DNA of 64,000 bases, taken from positions 62,001 to 126,000 of the forward strand of contig JADJTX010000009.1 of assembly GCA_016710985.1 (NCBI GenBank), in the 5' to 3' direction. The stretch comes from Ignavibacteria bacterium (lineage in GTDB: Bacteria > Bacteroidota > Ignavibacteria > Tepidaquicellales > Tepidaquicellaceae). Below, one piece after another: positions 17,282 to 26,475 of this stretch. Position 1 is the stretch's first letter, and the number at the start of each line of letters is the position of its first letter. Below the pieces are notes generated by a model. The model saw only the letters and a program-made list of their open reading frames with translations. It did not search any database and was not told the DNA's origin. A program made the translations under genes and the position numbers.

Positions 17282-18622
17282 ATGGATAAAATATCAACAG
17301 AAAATATTGATCTGAAAGTAAAACTCCTTGAAGACTTCAGAGAATTTGAGTCCGGCTTAAATGGAGAGACGAAAAATTATTTTCACAAAATACGGCAGGA
17401 TGCCATAGGCACTTTTAATGAGCTTGGCTTTCCTGTAAAGAAACTGGAAGAGTGGAAATACACTAATATCAATCCGATATTAAAACATGATTTCAAAACA
17501 ACTCAACATTTTGCTGATTCAAAATTAAGTGCAGATGACATTAAAGATTTTTTATTTCAGGAAAATGGTGTTAACCTTCTGGTGTTTGTCAACGGACAGT
17601 TTGATGAAAAGCTTTCTAAAATTATTACAAAGAATGATGGTGTGTTTATTGGAAGTCTCCTCAAAGGAAGAGTTATTCTTGGAGAAGTTGTCGAACAGCA
17701 TTTCTCAAAATATGCAAATTATAAAAACCAGAGTCTGACTGCTTTAAACACTGCGTTTGCAAAGGATGGCGCTTTTATTTATGTGAAGAGAAATGCTGCT
17801 GTAGATGAGCCTGTTCATATTCTGAATATTTCAGATTCGAGAGATGAGAGTTATTTGTCTCAGCCGAGAAATTTATACATAGCCGAAGAAGGAGCGAGCG
17901 TAAAGATAGTTGAAGATTATTATTCAATTGGAGGTAAGCATAGTTTTACAAATGCAGTAACAGAAATTTACTGCGGTCCGAATTCAAATCTCGAGAGATA
18001 CAAAATTCAGAGTGAAGGTGAGTATGCATACAATATTAACACGACGCAGGTAATGCAGGAGAAAGACAGTCTATTTTCTGATACTACAATTTCATGGGGC
18101 GGAGCTATCACAAGAAATAATTTGTGCGCTGTTTTCAATGGAACAAATACTGAATGTCATTTTTATGGATTGTATTTACTGAACGGAAAGCAGCATGTAG
18201 ACAATCACACGCTTGCTGATCACGCAATGCCGAATTGTTACAGTAATGAACTTTACAAAGGAATTATCGATGATAAAGCCACAGGTGTGTTCAACGGAAA
18301 GATAATGGTGCGTGAAGATGCGCAGAAGACAAATGCATACCAGTCTAACGGAAACATACTTTTGTCAGAAGACGCAACAATTTATTCAAAACCGCAGCTT
18401 GAGATCTTTGCTGATGATGTAAAGTGCAGTCACGGCGCGACTACAGGTCAGCTTAATAATGAAGAAATGTTTTATCTTCGCGCACGTGGAATTGGGAAGG
18501 AAGAAGCGAGGATACTATTGCTGAATGCATTTGCGGGTGATGTGATAGATTCGGTAAAGATAGACAGCCTGAAAAAAAAGCTGAGAAATACTTTGTCGAA
18601 AAAATTAACAAAGGAAAATTGA
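17282..18622 (+). CDS. sufD: Fe-S cluster assembly scaffold protein SufD
   Basis: A 446-residue SufD. The N-terminal FPVKKLEEWKYTNINPIL motif near 40-60 and the C-terminal block CSHGATTGQLNNEEMFYLRA near 382-402 are diagnostic. The histidine of CSHGA corresponds to the residue implicated in cluster binding in the E. coli protein. It pairs with SufB to form the scaffold. Its stop overlaps the region of the sufS start, consistent with translational coupling. Confidence 0.95.
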   Translation: MDKISTENIDLKVKLLEDFREFESGLNGETKNYFHKIRQDAIGTFNELGFPVKKLEEWKYTNINPILKHDFKTTQHFADSKLSADDIKDFLFQENGVNLLVFVNGQFDEKLSKIITKNDGVFIGSLLKGRVILGEVVEQHFSKYANYKNQSLTALNTAFAKDGAFIYVKRNAAVDEPVHILNISDSRDESYLSQPRNLYIAEEGASVKIVEDYYSIGGKHSFTNAVTEIYCGPNSNLERYKIQSEGEYAYNINTTQVMQEKDSLFSDTTISWGGAITRNNLCAVFNGTNTECHFYGLYLLNGKQHVDNHTLADHAMPNCYSNELYKGIIDDKATGVFNGKIMVREDAQKTNAYQSNGNILLSEDATIYSKPQLEIFADDVKCSHGATTGQLNNEEMFYLRARGIGKEEARILLLNAFAGDVIDSVKIDSLKKKLRNTLSKKLTKEN

Positions 18623-18624
18623 TA

Positions 18625-19893
18625 ATGCAATCAGATGTTATAGAAAATATTGCTAAAAGAAAATCACAAACCGGGTTCGATGTCTATAAACTCCGTGATG
18701 AGTTTCCCATTCTCAATCAGAAAGTTCACGGAAATCCTGTAGTTTATCTTGACAATGCTGCGACGAATCAGAAGCCGCTGTCTGTTATAAACTCGATCTC
18801 AGATTATTATAAAACCATTAACAGCAATGTTCACCGCGGTGTGCATTCATTAAGCGAAAAAGCAACGGAAGCTTATGAAGCAGCGAGAGAGAAAGTGCGA
18901 GAATTTGTTAATGCAGATTCAATCAAGGAAATAATCTTTACAAGCGGAACTACTGAAGGCGTAAACTTAGTCGCATATTCATTCGGTGAGAGTATTCTGA
19001 ATGAAGGAGATGAAGTCATTGTTTCTCAAATGGAACATCACTCTAATCTTGTTCCGTGGCAGATCCTTTGTGAAAAGAAGAATGCTGTGTTGAAATATAT
19101 TCCCGTAAATGACGCCGGTGAACTGATAATGAATGAGTTTGAAAAGATGATCAATGACAAAGTAAAAATGATCTCGGTTGTTTATGTTTCCAATTCACTC
19201 GGCACAATCAATCCGGTCAAAGAAATTATAGAGATTGCTCACAAACATAACATTCCTGTAATGCTCGATGCAGCTCAGGCTGCGCCGCATTTGAAAATAG
19301 ATGTGAAATATTCAGACTGTGACTTCCTGGCATTTTCAGGACATAAGGTTTTTGGTCCGACAGGCATTGGCATTCTTTACGCTAAGGAAAAATTCCTTGA
19401 AAAGATGCTGCCGTATAAGAGCGGAGGCGAGATGATAAAGTCCGTGACTTATAATGAGACCGTCTTTAATGATCTGCCGTACAAGTTCGAAGCCGGAACA
19501 CCGAACATAGAAGGAGCAATTGGACTCGGAGCTGCAATTGATTTTATTAAACGGATCGGTTATGAAAATATTTCAGCTCAAGAAAATGAGCTGTTAGATT
19601 ATGCAAATGAAAAATTAGGAGAAGCCGGCGGAATACGTTTTATAGGAACGGCAAAAAACAAAGCAAGTGTTGTTTCATTTCTAATCGAAGGTGTGCATCC
19701 ATATGATGCAGGAACAATTTTAGATCAAATGGGAATTGCAGTCAGAACAGGCTTTCATTGCACACAACCTTTGATAGAGCAAAGATATAAATTAACCGGA
19801 ACGATCAGAGCTTCTTTTTCAATTTATAATACAAAAGAGGAAATTGACAGACTGGCTGAAGGGATTTTGAAGGTTAAGAAAATGCTGGTTTAG
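18625..19893 (+). CDS. sufS: Cysteine desulfurase SufS
   Basis: A PLP-dependent group II cysteine desulfurase of about 422 residues. The PLP lysine lies in FSGHKVFGPTG near 232 and the catalytic cysteine in RTGFHCTQPL near 377. VYLDNAATNQKP near 40 and TSGTTEGVNLVA near 110 complete the fold signature. It takes sulfur from L-cysteine and passes it to SufE. The ATG at 18625 is preferred over a TTG at 18619 because AAGGAAAA at 18611-18618 gives a properly spaced ribosome binding site. The TAG stop at 19891 leads directly into a GGTTAATT array. Confidence 0.96.
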   Translation: MQSDVIENIAKRKSQTGFDVYKLRDEFPILNQKVHGNPVVYLDNAATNQKPLSVINSISDYYKTINSNVHRGVHSLSEKATEAYEAAREKVREFVNADSIKEIIFTSGTTEGVNLVAYSFGESILNEGDEVIVSQMEHHSNLVPWQILCEKKNAVLKYIPVNDAGELIMNEFEKMINDKVKMISVVYVSNSLGTINPVKEIIEIAHKHNIPVMLDAAQAAPHLKIDVKYSDCDFLAFSGHKVFGPTGIGILYAKEKFLEKMLPYKSGGEMIKSVTYNETVFNDLPYKFEAGTPNIEGAIGLGAAIDFIKRIGYENISAQENELLDYANEKLGEAGGIRFIGTAKNKASVVSFLIEGVHPYDAGTILDQMGIAVRTGFHCTQPLIEQRYKLTGTIRASFSIYNTKEEIDRLAEGILKVKKMLV

Positions 19894-20035
19894 TTAATTG
19901 GTTAATTGGTTGATTGGTTAACTGGTTGATTTGATTAATTTGCTTTTGTTTGTAATTAACTGAAGTCATTTAATAACTAATTAACAGATTAACAAAATAA
20001 CCGATTAACCGATTAACTGATTAACCAATACAAAA
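19894..20035. repeat. Inverted pair of GGTTAATT/ATTAACCG octamer arrays between sufS and sufE
   Basis: The left block (19894-19935) repeats GGTTAATT, GGTTGATT and GGTTAACT. The right block (19980-20033) repeats GATTAACC and CGATTAACC, its reverse complement. The blocks could form a hairpin of 30-40 imperfect pairs around a 45-70 base loop inside the suf transcript. The left block begins at the sufS stop and the right block ends about 8 bases before the sufE ATG. Confidence 0.85.
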
Positions 20036-20038
20036 GAA

Positions 20039-20467
20039 ATGCAAACAATAGCGGAGATAGAAGATCAAATTGCAGAAGAGTTCAGCTTATTCGATGACTG
20101 GATGGATAAATATGAATATATAATAGAGCTTGGAAAAAATCTGCCGTTGATTGATGAGAAATACAAAACCGATGAATACAAAGTAAAGGGTTGTCAGTCG
20201 CAGGTCTGGCTGAATGCAGAGATGAAAGAAGGAAAGCTGATTTACAAAGCCGACAGTGATGCGATTATTACAAAAGGATTGATTGCTTTATTGATTCGAG
20301 TTCTGTCGAATCAAAAACCGGAAGACATTGCAAATGCAAAACTGGAATTCATAAACAAAATAGGAATGAAAGAACACCTGTCACCAAACCGTTCAAACGG
20401 TTTGATGTCAATGATAAATTACATGAAAAATTACGCTTTAACTTATTCAGGAGAAAATGTTAGATAA
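20039..20467 (+). CDS. sufE: Cysteine desulfuration protein SufE
   Basis: A 142-residue SufE. The acceptor cysteine lies in YKVKGCQSQVWL near residue 52, the family signature, and the C-terminal GLMSMINYMK helix is typical. It accepts persulfide sulfur from SufS and delivers it to SufB. It lies after the octamer array and its end overlaps the start of the next gene by 11 bases (ATG at 20457, stop at 20465-20467), so translation of the two is probably coupled. Confidence 0.95.
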   Translation: MQTIAEIEDQIAEEFSLFDDWMDKYEYIIELGKNLPLIDEKYKTDEYKVKGCQSQVWLNAEMKEGKLIYKADSDAIITKGLIALLIRVLSNQKPEDIANAKLEFINKIGMKEHLSPNRSNGLMSMINYMKNYALTYSGENVR

Positions 20468-20963
20468 ACTAAAAAATTATTTTTCGAAAGAAAACAAAGA
20501 GGAAAGATCAGATTCATTAAATGGATCTGATTCAAATAATATGACAGAAGAAAAAGTTTTAGAAAAAGAAGTTGACAATGCTGAATCTCCAAAAATTGAT
20601 ACCGAACCGGTTCTTGAGGGATCCGCCCCTAAAGATGAAATTAAGAAAGAGCATTCGGTTGAAGAAATTAAAGAGGAAGTAACAAAAGTACTAAAGACCT
20701 GTTATGACCCTGAAATTCCGGTTGACGTGTGGGAGCTTGGTTTGATCTACGAAATCAATGTTGCAACAAACGGAGACGTACTGATCGTGATGACTTTGAC
20801 TTCGCCTTCATGTCCGGTCGCAGGAATTTTACCGGGTGAGATCGAGCAAAAAGTTAAGGAACATCCGATGGTCAACGACTGTAAAGTCCAGCTGACATTC
20901 GATCCGCCTTGGAGCCAGAGGAACATGTCTGAAGTTGCGAAGCTCGAACTGGGATTCCTGTGA
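20457..20963 (+). CDS. SufT-like MIP18/DUF59-family protein with acidic N-terminal extension
   Basis: A 168-residue protein. The C-terminal ~100 residues are a MIP18-like (DUF59) domain, with CYDPEIPVDVWELGLIYEIN near 82-100 and MTLTSPSCPVAG near 118, whose cysteine is conserved. The first ~70 residues are charged and low-complexity (many Glu, Lys and Ser) and may be a flexible tail. DUF59 proteins such as SufT assist Fe-S cluster maturation or delivery. Overlap with sufE and its position at the end of the suf operon support that role here. Confidence 0.88.
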   Translation: MLDKLKNYFSKENKEERSDSLNGSDSNNMTEEKVLEKEVDNAESPKIDTEPVLEGSAPKDEIKKEHSVEEIKEEVTKVLKTCYDPEIPVDVWELGLIYEINVATNGDVLIVMTLTSPSCPVAGILPGEIEQKVKEHPMVNDCKVQLTFDPPWSQRNMSEVAKLELGFL

Positions 20964-20984
20964 TCGCTGATTTTATGAATTGGA

Positions 20985-21068
20985 TGTTACTTTATATTCA
21001 ATTAACCTCATTACCCATAATTCACCAATTGACTAATTAACAAATAAACCAATCAACAAATTAATCAT
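20985..21068. repeat. AATTAACC/CCAATCAAC-type short array before the reductase gene
   Basis: Between sufT and the ferredoxin reductase, short related words recur (ATTAACCTCATT, CAATTGACTAATTAAC, AACCAATCAACAAATTAATC). They are the plus-strand equivalents of the ATTAACC blocks seen before kdsC and sufE. They are imperfect and no strong opposing block is present, so any hairpin would be weak. Confidence 0.6.
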
Positions 21069-21086
21069 AGTGCAGAAACATAATAC

Positions 21087-22160
21087 ATGTCAATAAAACA
21101 ATACCCTCTCAAAGTTAAGAAAATACATAAACTCACCAAAGACGCGGTCTCTATCTACTTCGATATTCCGGATGAACTGAAAGATACTTTTAAATATACT
21201 CAGGGTCAGTTTCTTTCAATTCAGGTAAATATTAATAACGATTTATTCAGGAGAGAATATTCTTTATGCAGTAGTCCCTACACTGAAAAGGAGCACATCA
21301 TTGCCTCAAAAATAATCGGTAACGGAATAGTATCTAATTATTTGTATCATCAATTAAAAGAAGGTGATGTTCTGGATGTTTATCCTCCGCAGGGAAAATT
21401 TTTTACTGAATTAAATCCGGCTAACGAGAAAGAATATGTTCTGATCGGAGGTGGCAGCGGCATAACACCATTGTTTTCAATTTTAAAATCAGTACTGGCA
21501 GCTGAGACGAAAAGTAAAGTCTTACTTTATTACGGCAGTGCGTCTGAGGAAAGCATTATTTTTAAGAATGAATTACTTGAACTTCAGAGGAAATACAGTG
21601 ACAGGTTTAAAATATATTTTACTCTAAACGAATGCAGTGACGAATGGACAGGTCTCAGGGGAATAATAAATACTAATGATCTTCTGAAAATAATTAAGGA
21701 TGATTTAGGAAGTAAAATTAACCAAGCGGAATATTTTATTTGCGGACCTGTAGAAATGATGGAGTTAGTAAAACAAACTTTAACCGGCGAAAATGTTCCG
21801 GCAACCAAAATCCATATTGAATATTTTACCGCGCCTGTTCATCATGAAGAGTATATTCCCGAAGGTGAAGAGTCTGATGTTGTTAAAGAAAGACAGATTG
21901 AAATAATTTTAGAAGGCAATGAATACAAAATTGATGTTCCGCCGGAAATGAATATTCTCGACGCGGCAATCAAAGCCGACCTTGATCCTCCTTATTCCTG
22001 CAAAGCCGGGATCTGTACGACCTGCCGTGCAAAGCTTTATTCGGGTAAAGTCAAGATGGATGAGCGTGAAGGCTTGTCTGATGCTGAGATTGAAGAAGGT
22101 TTTATACTTACGTGCCAGTCGCATCCGCTGACGGATAATGTGAAGATTGAGTATATGTGA
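21087..22160 (+). CDS. Ferredoxin reductase-type flavoprotein with C-terminal 2Fe-2S domain
   Basis: A 357-residue modular oxidoreductase. Residues 1-100 form the FAD domain with RREYSLCSSP (Arg-x-Tyr-Ser motif), residues 105-230 the NAD(P) domain with LIGGGSGITPLFSIL near 120 and YFICGPVEMMELV near 217, and residues 265-357 a plant-type 2Fe-2S ferredoxin with CKAGICTTCRAKL and a final cysteine in ILTCQSHP. This order is that of PaaE/HmpA-like reductases, which pass electrons from NAD(P)H through FAD and Fe-S to a partner. No phenylacetate genes are nearby. Its position right after the suf operon suggests a reductant for Fe-S assembly or oxygenase partners elsewhere, which is inference. Confidence 0.9.
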   Translation: MSIKQYPLKVKKIHKLTKDAVSIYFDIPDELKDTFKYTQGQFLSIQVNINNDLFRREYSLCSSPYTEKEHIIASKIIGNGIVSNYLYHQLKEGDVLDVYPPQGKFFTELNPANEKEYVLIGGGSGITPLFSILKSVLAAETKSKVLLYYGSASEESIIFKNELLELQRKYSDRFKIYFTLNECSDEWTGLRGIINTNDLLKIIKDDLGSKINQAEYFICGPVEMMELVKQTLTGENVPATKIHIEYFTAPVHHEEYIPEGEESDVVKERQIEIILEGNEYKIDVPPEMNILDAAIKADLDPPYSCKAGICTTCRAKLYSGKVKMDEREGLSDAEIEEGFILTCQSHPLTDNVKIEYM

Positions 22161-22358
22161 ATAACCTGTTATTTAATCTGTAATCGACAGAGAACTTTTC
22201 TAAATTCAATTAGAATATTTTTACAAACTCGATTGTTCTTGTTGATTAATTTAAGAATTTCTTCTTTAACATGATTTTCAGTTTTATCTTCAAAACGTGA
22301 AGTAGAATTTTTATCTCCTGCTCTTTTTTCATTTTATTTCTTATACTCATAAAACAGG

Positions 22359-22601
22359 TTACCATTTAAGTTTATCCGAACATTTTTCAAGCGGTTCTTT
22401 CCTTCCACTTATTAAGGATTCCAACATACCCGGAATAGACAGCAGATAAAGAGTTTCCTGAATTGAATTCCAATCGTCTTCAGATATCAAAACCGCATTT
22501 ACACTTTTTCCGGTGATCTTAATTGGTTTACCTTCAAACGAAGTTTCATCAATCAACTTATTTATATTATTTCCCGCTTTTGCAGATGTTATTGTTTTCA
22601 T
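22359..22601 (-). CDS. Phd/YefM-family antitoxin, apparently without toxin partner
   Basis: An 80-residue protein beginning MKTITSAKAGNNINKLIDE, the typical antitoxin N-terminal DNA-binding fold, followed by PIKITGKSVNAVLISEDDW. YefM-type antitoxins bind their own promoter and neutralise an RNase toxin usually encoded just downstream. Here the ~200 bases downstream (22161-22358) show no YoeB/RelE-like or Fic gene, only a short helical open frame without a start that ends in IEFRKVLCRLQIK. The antitoxin may be solitary or its toxin degraded. Confidence 0.85.
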   Translation of the reverse strand: MKTITSAKAGNNINKLIDETSFEGKPIKITGKSVNAVLISEDDWNSIQETLYLLSIPGMLESLISGRKEPLEKCSDKLKW

Positions 22602-22615
22602 GTTTTTTTAATTTT

Positions 22616-23980
22616 TCACAAGTAAAACATCAGGTTTATAGAATACGATTTTAAATTATTCTCCCCTTCATCATAATCCTCAAACAGTTTTAAAGAATTT
22701 AACATGAATGACCATCTTAATTCAATTCCAAGTACCGGCAGAAAATTATTTTTAGGTCCTTCTTTTCTTATCAGATCAGCACCGGCAGAAATTAAAACTC
22801 CATAAAGAATTTGATCAAGAAAACTAAAATTATTTACTCTGATTACATCATTGTTTCCGTCTTTGCTTATAACAATTCCTTTATCGGATGAAGCAAAACT
22901 AAAAGGAGTGGATATTGAAAAACCTGTTTTCAAAAACGGCAGCACAGGTGTTTCATTTTGCATATGATACTTTAGATTTACCCCTATGCCTATTTTTTCA
23001 AAACCGAGATTACCAACATTAACCGGATCCTGAGTTACCGGATCAAAATAAATATTTCTTTCAGCGTTAAAATTTGGAGATGTCATAAGCAAACTCAGAT
23101 CCTGATTGATATTCATGTGATCAGCGGAGACTTCAACTTCCATTCCCAATTCATTTGTAATGCCTTTGTTCATCGAATAGCTTAAATTGAATCCATTCGT
23201 TTCTGTAATGCCGGGAATGTTTAAATTATATAACCGTGAAAAATTTATTCCTCCTTTGATTGTTGTATTATTCAGAGAGAGTTTATTAACAGGCTCAGTA
23301 TACTTAATCTCTCTGAACTCTGACCAGCTCACCGGCTTTTTTAACAGCTGCCATTTTTCATCTTCAGGAAAATGATTAGTAATAAATATTTCCGGATCAG
23401 TAAACAGGTAAGAGGTTGAATACTGAAAAATAAAAGTGTTGCCTGAGGAATATCCCGCATCCCATGTAACATCTAATAAATACCATCTGCCGTAGATCAA
23501 TACAGCGCTCCACTGATGATTTGGACCTGTGAATTTCTCCGGCAGCTTTTCTTCCTTATCATTTGGTGTTTTAACAAAACCAATAATTGAAGCGCATTCA
23601 ATGTTCGCATAGCCGCACATCCTGGTAAATAAGTTACAATAACCTGTGCAGATCGCTTTCTTTTTCCTGAGTACATCATATGTTTTGCGAACCATATCTG
23701 AGTTCCTCAGGTAAATTTCGGTATCGTATGTTATTTCTGTTGCAATCCAGTCATGAATGATCTTAACTTTTTCAAATTCATTTGTGACACCGTAGATCAG
23801 AGTCTGAGTCAGTACCGGTAAAAACTTTTCCGGATTTACGCGGGTGCTGTCTCTTAAACTTTGAGTAATGTTCAATAACCGTCTGTCCGGCTCTTTGTTG
23901 AATACCTGACCGAAAGTTAAATTAACTGTAAGAAAATATACAGTTAAACAAATGACAATTCTATAAGTTATTTTATCCAT
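22616..23980 (-). CDS. Secreted transglutaminase-like cysteine protease-fold protein
   Basis: A 454-residue protein with an N-terminal signal peptide (cleavage near TFGQ). Residues 60-175 form a transglutaminase-like core: Cys111 in KKAICTGYCNL, His155 in GPNHQWSAV, and Asp170 in YLLDVTWD complete the triad. The C-terminal ~200 residues are beta-rich with alternating hydrophobic strands and end in NLMFYL, resembling an outer-membrane barrel segment, so it may be membrane-anchored. Members act as cell-surface proteases or peptide cross-linkers; the substrate is unknown. The gene stops 15 bases before the antitoxin start, without obvious operon logic. Confidence 0.75.
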   Translation of the reverse strand: MDKITYRIVICLTVYFLTVNLTFGQVFNKEPDRRLLNITQSLRDSTRVNPEKFLPVLTQTLIYGVTNEFEKVKIIHDWIATEITYDTEIYLRNSDMVRKTYDVLRKKKAICTGYCNLFTRMCGYANIECASIIGFVKTPNDKEEKLPEKFTGPNHQWSAVLIYGRWYLLDVTWDAGYSSGNTFIFQYSTSYLFTDPEIFITNHFPEDEKWQLLKKPVSWSEFREIKYTEPVNKLSLNNTTIKGGINFSRLYNLNIPGITETNGFNLSYSMNKGITNELGMEVEVSADHMNINQDLSLLMTSPNFNAERNIYFDPVTQDPVNVGNLGFEKIGIGVNLKYHMQNETPVLPFLKTGFSISTPFSFASSDKGIVISKDGNNDVIRVNNFSFLDQILYGVLISAGADLIRKEGPKNNFLPVLGIELRWSFMLNSLKLFEDYDEGENNLKSYSINLMFYL

Positions 23981-24169
23981 GATTACTTAATCATGCCTGT
24001 TTATGAAATGTTTACAGCGGGAAAGTCTGTTTAAAAATTTATTTAAAAAAACTTCAGAAGCAAAAAATATGTGAATGACTTTCAATTCACATGAGGGATT
24101 TTTAGTATGCCTGTTTTTTGATGAGCCGGAATAATTATTAATCTTATCGGAGTTTTTACAACCGACAAT

Positions 24170-24640
24170 TTATTCTATTACTTCTATCTCTGTCTTTCCG
24201 TAATACTTCTCATCATTACCTTCAAGATCCGCATCGCTCCATCCCACCGGAAGAGCATAAATTCTGTACTTTCCCGGAACAGTATAAAACAATTGTTCTT
24301 CCAGCGCATATCTTCTGTACAATGAATTTACTGTCATGGTCTTTTCTCCATAAAGATACTCTTCCTTTCCGTCAGCATCTAACTGGTAAACTTTCCAGTC
24401 TATAAAGAATTGCTGCGGTTCTGTTTCGTTATTTATTTTGTATTTATCTTTAAAAGCCAGTTGATAAACCACTCCTTCACCTACTTTAACGGTTGTCTTT
24501 GGATTTATCGGATTTACTCCGTCATCAGTATTCTCACAGACTGTAACGGTCGCTTTCTGAAGTGATTTCTGTGAGTAAACATTACCTGTGGTAATTACAA
24601 ACAAAGAGATAAACAGAATAAAGAGGTTTAAAGATTTCAT
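24170..24640 (-). CDS. Secreted hypothetical protein
   Basis: A 156-residue protein with a clear signal peptide (hydrophobic LFILFISLFVITTG, cleavage after VYSQ). The mature part is predominantly beta (TVTVCENTDDG, VKVGEGVVYQLAFKDKYKI, QLFYTVPGKYRIYALPVG) and ends in EVIE. I recognise no family. It is the last gene of a minus-strand run that begins at 26879, separated by 11 bases from the upstream methyltransferase. Confidence 0.55.
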   Translation of the reverse strand: MKSLNLFILFISLFVITTGNVYSQKSLQKATVTVCENTDDGVNPINPKTTVKVGEGVVYQLAFKDKYKINNETEPQQFFIDWKVYQLDADGKEEYLYGEKTMTVNSLYRRYALEEQLFYTVPGKYRIYALPVGWSDADLEGNDEKYYGKTEIEVIE

Positions 24641-24651
24641 ATTTGTATTAA

Positions 24652-25377
24652 TTAATTTTTATAACCTAAATCATAAACTTTTTCTTTCAAGTCAGATGAT
24701 GGATTATCTGCCCGGGAATTGTTTGCTTTCATAATCCAGCTGATGGTCGATAACTGTTTGTATTCAACATCAAATCCGCTTTCCTCCAGTATCTTTCTGA
24801 AGCTATCAATATTGGTAAAATTTTCATCCTCCATTTCTTTGATCATATCGGCTCTGCCTCCGTGCTGAAATTTCTCAATCAGATCTTTCTTTCGGCTCTC
24901 ATTCAAATACATAAAATCACCAATCACAATTCTTCCTTTATTCTTCAGGACTCTTTTCATTTCTAAAACAGAATCTTCTTTTTCTTTATCGCTCAGATGG
25001 TGAAAGGCAAAACAGCTTACGATACTATTGAATCGCTTGTCTTCATAAGGGATCTTATTGAACGAGCCTTTACTTAACTCAACTTTCAGATTTTTTTGCT
25101 TAATTTTTTCCATCATCTTTTCCGAAATGTCAATTCCGTAAACATTTATTTCTTCACTGATCATTTCTTCAAGCAGACCTGTACCAATTCCTATATCCAG
25201 TAAATTTTCCCCGGCTTTCAGATCAGCCATTCTTAGAACTTCCTTATGTACATCAAAATATTTTTCTCTTATGAAATTATTTGGCTTCTTACAGTCTTTA
25301 ATTACTCTTTCATCATAGTCTTCCGCCTGATCATTATGACATGAAATAATTTTTGTCTTAACCTGATCCTTATCCAT
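24652..25377 (-). CDS. Class I SAM-dependent methyltransferase
   Basis: A 241-residue methyltransferase. Motif I is LLDIGIGTGLLEEMI near 60, the acidic residue follows in VYGIDISEKMM, and the late motif is RVLKNKGRIVIGDFMYL near 145. CFAFHHLSDKEKE is typical of Methyltransf_11 enzymes. Its first codons overlap the last 8 bases of the upstream GNAT gene, so it is probably translated from the same transcript. The substrate is not evident. Confidence 0.8.
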   Translation of the reverse strand: MDKDQVKTKIISCHNDQAEDYDERVIKDCKKPNNFIREKYFDVHKEVLRMADLKAGENLLDIGIGTGLLEEMISEEINVYGIDISEKMMEKIKQKNLKVELSKGSFNKIPYEDKRFNSIVSCFAFHHLSDKEKEDSVLEMKRVLKNKGRIVIGDFMYLNESRKKDLIEKFQHGGRADMIKEMEDENFTNIDSFRKILEESGFDVEYKQLSTISWIMKANNSRADNPSSDLKEKVYDLGYKN

Positions 25378-25908
25378 CCCATTCCTTTCTAAGCAAAGTG
25401 AACAGAATTAAATCCTCAAACTTTCCATTGATAACAGTATCATCTCTCAAAAGACCTTCCTTTCTAAAGTTCAGTCTTTCCGGAATTCCAATACTCGCTT
25501 TATTTCCGGTAGCGCAGCGTATCAGTATTTTATTCAGATTTAAATTATTGAAACAATATTCAACCAATGCTTTGCAGCTTTTCGTCATTATTCCCTTCCC
25601 TGTATGCCTGGAACTAAGCCAGTAGCCTATTTCAGTCTTTTTGGTTTGGTTGTCTGTTGATACAAGACCAACCATTCCGCAAATTTTGTTCTTAGATTTA
25701 ATTGTAAACTGAAGTCCTTTTTTAGATCTTTGCTGCTTTTTGGAAGACTTTATAAATTTTTCTGTGTCAGTGACCGTCCGGGTACCGTCTACCCAGGGCA
25801 ACCATTTTCGTAGATACTTTCTGTTTTTATCTGTTAATGCAAATAACTCTTTAGCATGTGACTCGTTCAGTAATTCAAGGTAAAGATCTTTTCAAGAGAA
25901 ATTTTCAT
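25370..25908 (-). pseudogene. RimL-type GNAT N-acetyltransferase, frameshift near the 5' end
   Basis: From an ATG at 25908 the frame reads MKISLEK, then a one-base deficit in the GAAAAGATC run near 25888 shifts it. The second frame continues DLYLELLNESHAKELFALTDKNRKYLRKWLPWVD, which is the classic RimJ/RimL N-terminus, through GYWLSSRHTGKGIMTKS (acetyl-CoA loop region). About 180 residues in total. RimL-like enzymes acetylate protein N-termini or small amines. The ATG overlaps the preceding kinase gene stop as ATGA, and the end overlaps the methyltransferase start. Confidence 0.8.
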
Positions 25909-26448
25909 AATGTTTTGTTGAGGTTTTTTAAATACTCTTTGAATTCTTTTCTGCTCCTGAATATGATCAGATTATTTTTTATCATAATTAATTTCTTCAA
26001 GTGCCGAATACATTCTCGGTCTTACAAGTTTATTGTACGTCCAGACAAACTTTGTAAACTCCCGGTCAATGATCCATGGCTCGTAACATCCGTCAGCCAT
26101 GTCAGTCCTGTTCTCAAGTTTCAGTTTGGATTTGATGACTCTTTTATAAATTCTGTAAAGGCACAATATCGAAGAGTAATCATAAAAGAAAATATGATCG
26201 GATCTTAAAGCTCTTACCTTAAATGTTCGTGTGTAGTTGCCTTCGATAATCCATTTATCTTTTGATATCATATCTTTGATAACTTCATCCCATTCTTCAT
26301 TCAATGTCGGTTCCCAGCCCGCTTTCCAGAAGAACTTATCTAAATGAATTAATGGCAGATTCAGTTTTTTACTCAATAGTTTTCCAAAGGTACTTTTACC
26401 GGAGCCGCTGTTCCCTACAATTAATATTCTTTCCTTATTTTGAATCAT
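25905..26448 (-). pseudogene. P-loop kinase-like protein (FlaR/adenylate-kinase-like), C-terminal frameshift
   Basis: The N-terminus has a perfect Walker A, LIVGNSGSGKST (residues 9-20), followed by LNLPLIHLDKFFWKAGW and a Walker B-like DHIFFYDY, as in topology-modulation/FlaR proteins. The frame stops at 25972 after an A-run, but the next frame supplies a natural C-terminus reading NLIIFRSRKEFKEYLKNL. The frames join at AAAAAA (about 25973-25980), so a one-base deletion is likely. Restored length is about 181 residues. The stop overlaps the next ATG. FlaR-type proteins have no settled function. Confidence 0.78.
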
Positions 26449-26475
26449 GAAAAAATTAAACTCTCTGTTTTTTTG

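Noticed and set aside
17016..17297. Minus-strand frame with Thr-His-Ser repeats opposite sufC
   Set aside because: It is the antisense translation of the GAGTGTGTA array plus sufC codons and has no ribosome binding site.
22161..22358. YoeB/RelE-type toxin downstream of the antitoxin
   Set aside because: None of the frames shows the toxin motifs; the only longer frame lacks a start.
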